Source of the DNA: Larkinella humicola
GTDB taxonomy: Bacteria; Bacteroidota; Bacteroidia; Cytophagales; Spirosomataceae
Direction: 5' to 3'
Assembly: GCF_008727875.1 (NCBI RefSeq)
Contig: NZ_VTWS01000001.1
Location: 310,001-374,000 of the forward strand
Length of the DNA: 64,000 nucleotides
Part shown: positions 61,095-64,000 of the stretch, one piece after another
How the letters are laid out: each line of letters starts with the position of its first letter
Numbering within the stretch: position 1 is the stretch's first letter
Translations under genes and position numbers: made by a program
Notes under the pieces: generated by a model
What the model saw: the letters and a program-made list of their open reading frames with translations, nothing else
The model's database searches: none
What the model was told of the DNA's origin: nothing

Positions 61095-62537
61095 TTAGTA
61101 GCCGGGATTCTGCACCAGACTCGGATTGGCGTCCATATCCACCTGCGGAATGGGCAGCAGAACGTGGAAAGGCTTGATAATCGGATTTCGGTTGAAGGTG
61201 TTGTCGGCTTTCACGGCCTCCACCAGCTTGCCCGTCCGGATCAGATCAAACCGGCGGTTGTTCTCGAACGTCAGCTCCAGCCGTCGTTCCAGCAAAACCG
61301 CTTCTTTGAATTGCAGGTAGTTGAGTCCTGCTAAGGCCGTCAGGCCCGCCCGGATTCGGACTTTGTTGATGGCGGCATAGGCTTCCGCGGTCGGTCCATT
61401 GTTCACTTCATTGAGGGCTTCGGCCTGCATCAGCAACACGTCAGAATACCGCAGGATCGGAACGCTCGTGCCTTCACCGCCGTTGGTTTTGGCGGTTTTG
61501 TCCCACAGTTTCTGGAAAGAAACCGCTTTGGTTGGGTCAGGGTCCGTAATGGAAAGATTGGTAGTCACGCCATTGTAGACATACGACGTGATGAACGTAA
61601 CGGGTTTCCGTTTGTCGTTTGCGGAATAAGCATTGAACAAACTGGCACTGACCCGCGCAATGCCCGCTCCGCCACTGGGGTAAATCAGGGCCGCCCGGAC
61701 GCCAAAACCGCGCCCAATGCTGTGGCCGCGCACATCGGTCAGGTATTGCACTTCAAATATATTCTCCTTGCCGCCCCGCGCCGTGAGCGCAAACGCATCG
61801 GCATAGTTATCATACAGTGCATAAACGCCCTGGTCGATTACTTCCTTCGCTTTGGTTGCCGCCTGGGTCCAGAACGGCGAACCGGCGGTCGTTCCAGCCC
61901 GCCAGAGGTAGAGTTTCGCCAGCATCCCTTTGGCCGCTCCCTGCGTAGCCCGGCCCGACTCGCTGGCTGGATACGTGACCGGCAAAACGCTCTCGGCTTC
62001 TTTCAGATCAGCTTCAATCAGGGCGTAGATGTCGTTGGCCGGTGACCGGGGGAGTTCCAGGCCTTCCAGCGAGGTGGTTTCTTTCGTCACCAGTGGCACG
62101 TCGCCATAGAGCCGCACGAGGTTGAAGTAGTGCAACGCGCGGAGAAACTTCGCTTCGGCGATGTACCGTTTTTTCAGCGTTTCATCCATCGCTATACCGG
62201 GCAAGCGGTCGATGACAGTATTGGAGCGGTTAATGCCCCGGTACGCTGGTGAATACAGACTGACGTAGGAATTGGCGGGGGTGATGTCATACCGCCAAAG
62301 CAACGGCCGGTTGGCATCACCCGTTAAGAAGGGGATGGCGTCGTCGGTCGTGGTGATGTCCAGGTTCGGGTCCAGGTTGCCAATGGCGTTATAGCAGGCT
62401 CCCAGCGCGGCTTTGGCATCGTCGGCGGTTTTGTAATAAGTGGCATTGGTCAGGTTCGTTACGGGAGACAGGTCGAGCTGGCTTTCGCAGGCGGTTGCCA
62501 ACAGGGCCACAAAGAGCAATAAGGTGTTGGTTTTCAT
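61095..62537 (-). CDS. SusD/RagB-family nutrient-binding lipoprotein
   Basis: A 480-residue surface lipoprotein that caps the SusC barrel and binds the glycan. The lipobox is ALLATAC (Cys about residue 17). The family helical TPR scaffold shows in YKTADDAKAALGACYNAIGN and LRALHYFNLVRLYGDVPLV, with the late motif PILRYSDVLLMQAEALNE. The C-terminus (NNRRFDLIRTGKL, then PIPQVDMDANPSLVQNPGY) is typical. Close to SusC (13 bp) and upstream of the four pyruvyl-transferase-like genes, so the locus is one transcript. The ligand is unknown. Confidence 0.93.
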   Translation of the reverse strand: MKTNTLLLFVALLATACESQLDLSPVTNLTNATYYKTADDAKAALGACYNAIGNLDPNLDITTTDDAIPFLTGDANRPLLWRYDITPANSYVSLYSPAYRGINRSNTVIDRLPGIAMDETLKKRYIAEAKFLRALHYFNLVRLYGDVPLVTKETTSLEGLELPRSPANDIYALIEADLKEAESVLPVTYPASESGRATQGAAKGMLAKLYLWRAGTTAGSPFWTQAATKAKEVIDQGVYALYDNYADAFALTARGGKENIFEVQYLTDVRGHSIGRGFGVRAALIYPSGGAGIARVSASLFNAYSANDKRKPVTFITSYVYNGVTTNLSITDPDPTKAVSFQKLWDKTAKTNGGEGTSVPILRYSDVLLMQAEALNEVNNGPTAEAYAAINKVRIRAGLTALAGLNYLQFKEAVLLERRLELTFENNRRFDLIRTGKLVEAVKADNTFNRNPIIKPFHVLLPIPQVDMDANPSLVQNPGY

Positions 62538-62550
62538 AGCCATCTATGCA

Positions 62551-64000
62551 TTAAAATTTCAGGTTCAGACCTACTAATACGGTTTTTGCAGAGGGGTAGC
62601 CGCCGTAATCCAACCCCTGGCTCAGTGACGAACTTCCGTAGCGGTTCACTTCCGGATCATAGCCTGAATACGAGGTCAGGGTAATGAAATTCTGGGCGGT
62701 CACATACACTTTGGCGGAGCCAACCGACAGGCGGTTCATCAGGCTTTTGGGCAGGTTATACCCCAGCGAGATGTTTTTAAAGCGTAGATACGAACCGTCT
62801 TCGACGTGCAGCGACGAAAGCAGCCGGGAGCCGCCCCCGGCGTTGGCGCGGGGAATGGTGTTGCTCGGATTGGTGGGCGTCCAGCGGTCCAGTGCGCGGG
62901 CCGACTGGTTGTTGCCTCCCGTCAGGTTCAGCTGGTCGAAGGTGGCAAAATTCAGGATTTCGTTGCCGTAGGAGCCTTGCACAAATATGTTCAGGTCAAA
63001 GCCTTTGTAGGAAAAGGTGTTGTTAAACCCGCCGAAAAAATCCGGGTTGCTGTTGCCGATGATGTCGCGGTCCGAATCATTGATCACGCCATCGCCGTTC
63101 CGATCCACATACCGGAGATCACCCGGTTTGGCCGTTTTCTGGGCCGACCCATCCACTTCTGCCTGATTCTGGAAAATGCCGTCGGTAACCAGCCCGAAGA
63201 AATTGCCCAGCGGGCTGTCGATCCGCAGCAAAATCGGATTTTGGGTGGTGTTGGAAATGGTGGCATCCGAGCCCGTTCTGAATTCTTTCCGGCCATCCAG
63301 AAACAGGATTTTGTTCCGGTTGAAAGAAATATTGAATTCCGATGTCCAGCGAAAACCGCCCTGGTCTACGTTGATTGTGTTCATCGAAAATTCGAACCCT
63401 TTGTTGCGAACACTGCCCAGGTTTTTCAGCGTGGTGGAAAAACCGGAGGAAGTCGGTACACCCACGTTAAAGAGCAGATCAGAGGTCTTTTTGATGTAAT
63501 AATCGGCCGATACCTGGATGCGGTTGCTGAGCAATCCGACGTCAAAACCGACGTCAAATTGGGCGTTTTTTTCCCAGCGTAAATCGGGGTTGCCAATGCC
63601 TGCCGTGGCCGATCCGACGTTCAGCGCCCCGCCGATGACGTACGGGGCCGAGCTGATGTTGGCCAGGTACTGGTAGTTCCCGATTTCCTGATTCCCCGAC
63701 AGACCGTAGCTGGCCCGCAGTTTGGCATCGGCAATAAACGTGAGGTCTTTCAGCCAGGGTTCGTTGGCGAGTTTCCAGGCGATGGCACCGGAGGGGAAGA
63801 ACCCGAATTTGTTGTTCGGCCCAAAGCGCGACGACCCATCCCGGCGACCGGTCAGCGTCAGCAGAAAGCGATCGTCGAAGCCGTAATTGACCCGCGCCAG
63901 ATACGAAATCAGCCGCCAGTCGCTGCTTCCGGATCGCGGTGCCACCAGCGTCGAACCGGCTGCCAGATTATTGTACGAAGCAAAGTCATCGGAAAACGTG
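62551..64000 (-). CDS. SusC/RagA-family TonB-dependent receptor (C-terminal part)
   Basis: The frame is open from the right edge to 62551, about 483 residues, so the N-terminus, plug and signal lie outside the window. The visible part is the second half of the barrel. Family segments are TGRRDGSSRFGPNNKFGFFP, LRASYGLSGNQEIGNYQY and FKNISLGYNLPKSLM, and the end PSAKTVLVGLNLKF is the normal SusC terminus. No stop occurs between the GTG at 63945 and the edge; that GTG is not a start. It imports a glycan or oligomer together with the SusD partner just downstream. Confidence 0.94.
   Translation of the reverse strand, partial: TFSDDFASYNNLAAGSTLVAPRSGSSDWRLISYLARVNYGFDDRFLLTLTGRRDGSSRFGPNNKFGFFPSGAIAWKLANEPWLKDLTFIADAKLRASYGLSGNQEIGNYQYLANISSAPYVIGGALNVGSATAGIGNPDLRWEKNAQFDVGFDVGLLSNRIQVSADYYIKKTSDLLFNVGVPTSSGFSTTLKNLGSVRNKGFEFSMNTINVDQGGFRWTSEFNISFNRNKILFLDGRKEFRTGSDATISNTTQNPILLRIDSPLGNFFGLVTDGIFQNQAEVDGSAQKTAKPGDLRYVDRNGDGVINDSDRDIIGNSNPDFFGGFNNTFSYKGFDLNIFVQGSYGNEILNFATFDQLNLTGGNNQSARALDRWTPTNPSNTIPRANAGGGSRLLSSLHVEDGSYLRFKNISLGYNLPKSLMNRLSVGSAKVYVTAQNFITLTSYSGYDPEVNRYGSSSLSQGLDYGGYPSAKTVLVGLNLKF

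Noticed and set aside
62551-63945. GTG at 63945 as the start of a short barrel protein
   Set aside because: The frame is open to the window edge and the upstream codons continue the SusC barrel sequence, so it is the C-terminal part of a longer gene.

Overview
The window looks like a piece of chromosome from a Bacteroidota bacterium of the order Cytophagales, most likely a Spirosomaceae member close to Spirosoma or Larkinella. That placement is an inference. It rests on the SusC/SusD and CarboxypepD-type TonB receptors, many short secreted proteins and lipoproteins with Bacteroidota signal peptides, DUF4374, DUF5694 and DUF983 families, TTG-N20-TAnnTTTG promoters, and many exported enzymes with an RRxFLK twin-arginine signal. 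No rRNA, tRNA, CRISPR array, transposase or phage gene was seen.

Layout. 1-4005: a truncated secreted protein, a thioredoxin-reductase-like flavoprotein and a metal (probably zinc) homeostasis group (His-rich lipoprotein, CobW GTPase, MerC-like membrane protein) with matching palindromic operators. 4152-17875: two HAD/PHP-type hydrolases, a GH78 rhamnosidase, a rhodanese, a secreted ASKHA-like protein, an exported Gfo/Idh oxidoreductase, a cupin, an exported xylose-isomerase-like protein and a beta-lactamase-like hydrolase. 18040-20340: an AT-rich two-gene unit of unknown function behind a promoter with an operator-like palindrome. 20391-31413: phosphocholine phospholipase C, GH5 hydrolase, RluA-type pseudouridine synthase, CoA transferase, DUF5694, DUF983, a TonB receptor and an endonuclease III relative. 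31643-46129: PhyH dioxygenase, EEP phosphodiesterase, a LytS/LytTR two-component pair, several lipoproteins, a YihY protein, a Gfo/Idh oxidoreductase, a decayed VapBC pair and an S9 peptidase. 46327-54478: a nearly complete pentose phosphate set (tkt, rpiB, tal, HAD phosphatase, gnd, zwf, pgl). 54618-64000: an alpha/beta hydrolase facing a minus-strand locus in which a SusC/SusD pair is followed by four tandem paralogues of the polysaccharide pyruvyl transferase family.

The best candidate for something undescribed is the last locus. Four pyruvyl-transferase-like proteins carry Tat-type signals, so they should work outside the cytoplasm where phosphoenolpyruvate is not available. All four have Glu where I expect the Arg of the family's R-x-H motif, and they sit behind a glycan-import pair. 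REP-like repeats and an 8-bp tandem repeat lie at the junctions between the copies, suggesting recent amplification.

The second theme is an unusual number of long inverted repeats in the spacers, in several families. One family (1497-1612 and 31440-31540) keeps a shared loop motif while its arms are unrelated but almost perfectly self-complementary. Another family (38580, 48922, 54487) keeps a shared GGCTGACGCACG-like tip. Others are nested or REP-like. Several lie between convergent genes and may serve as terminators; others lie inside apparent operons or in a divergent promoter region.
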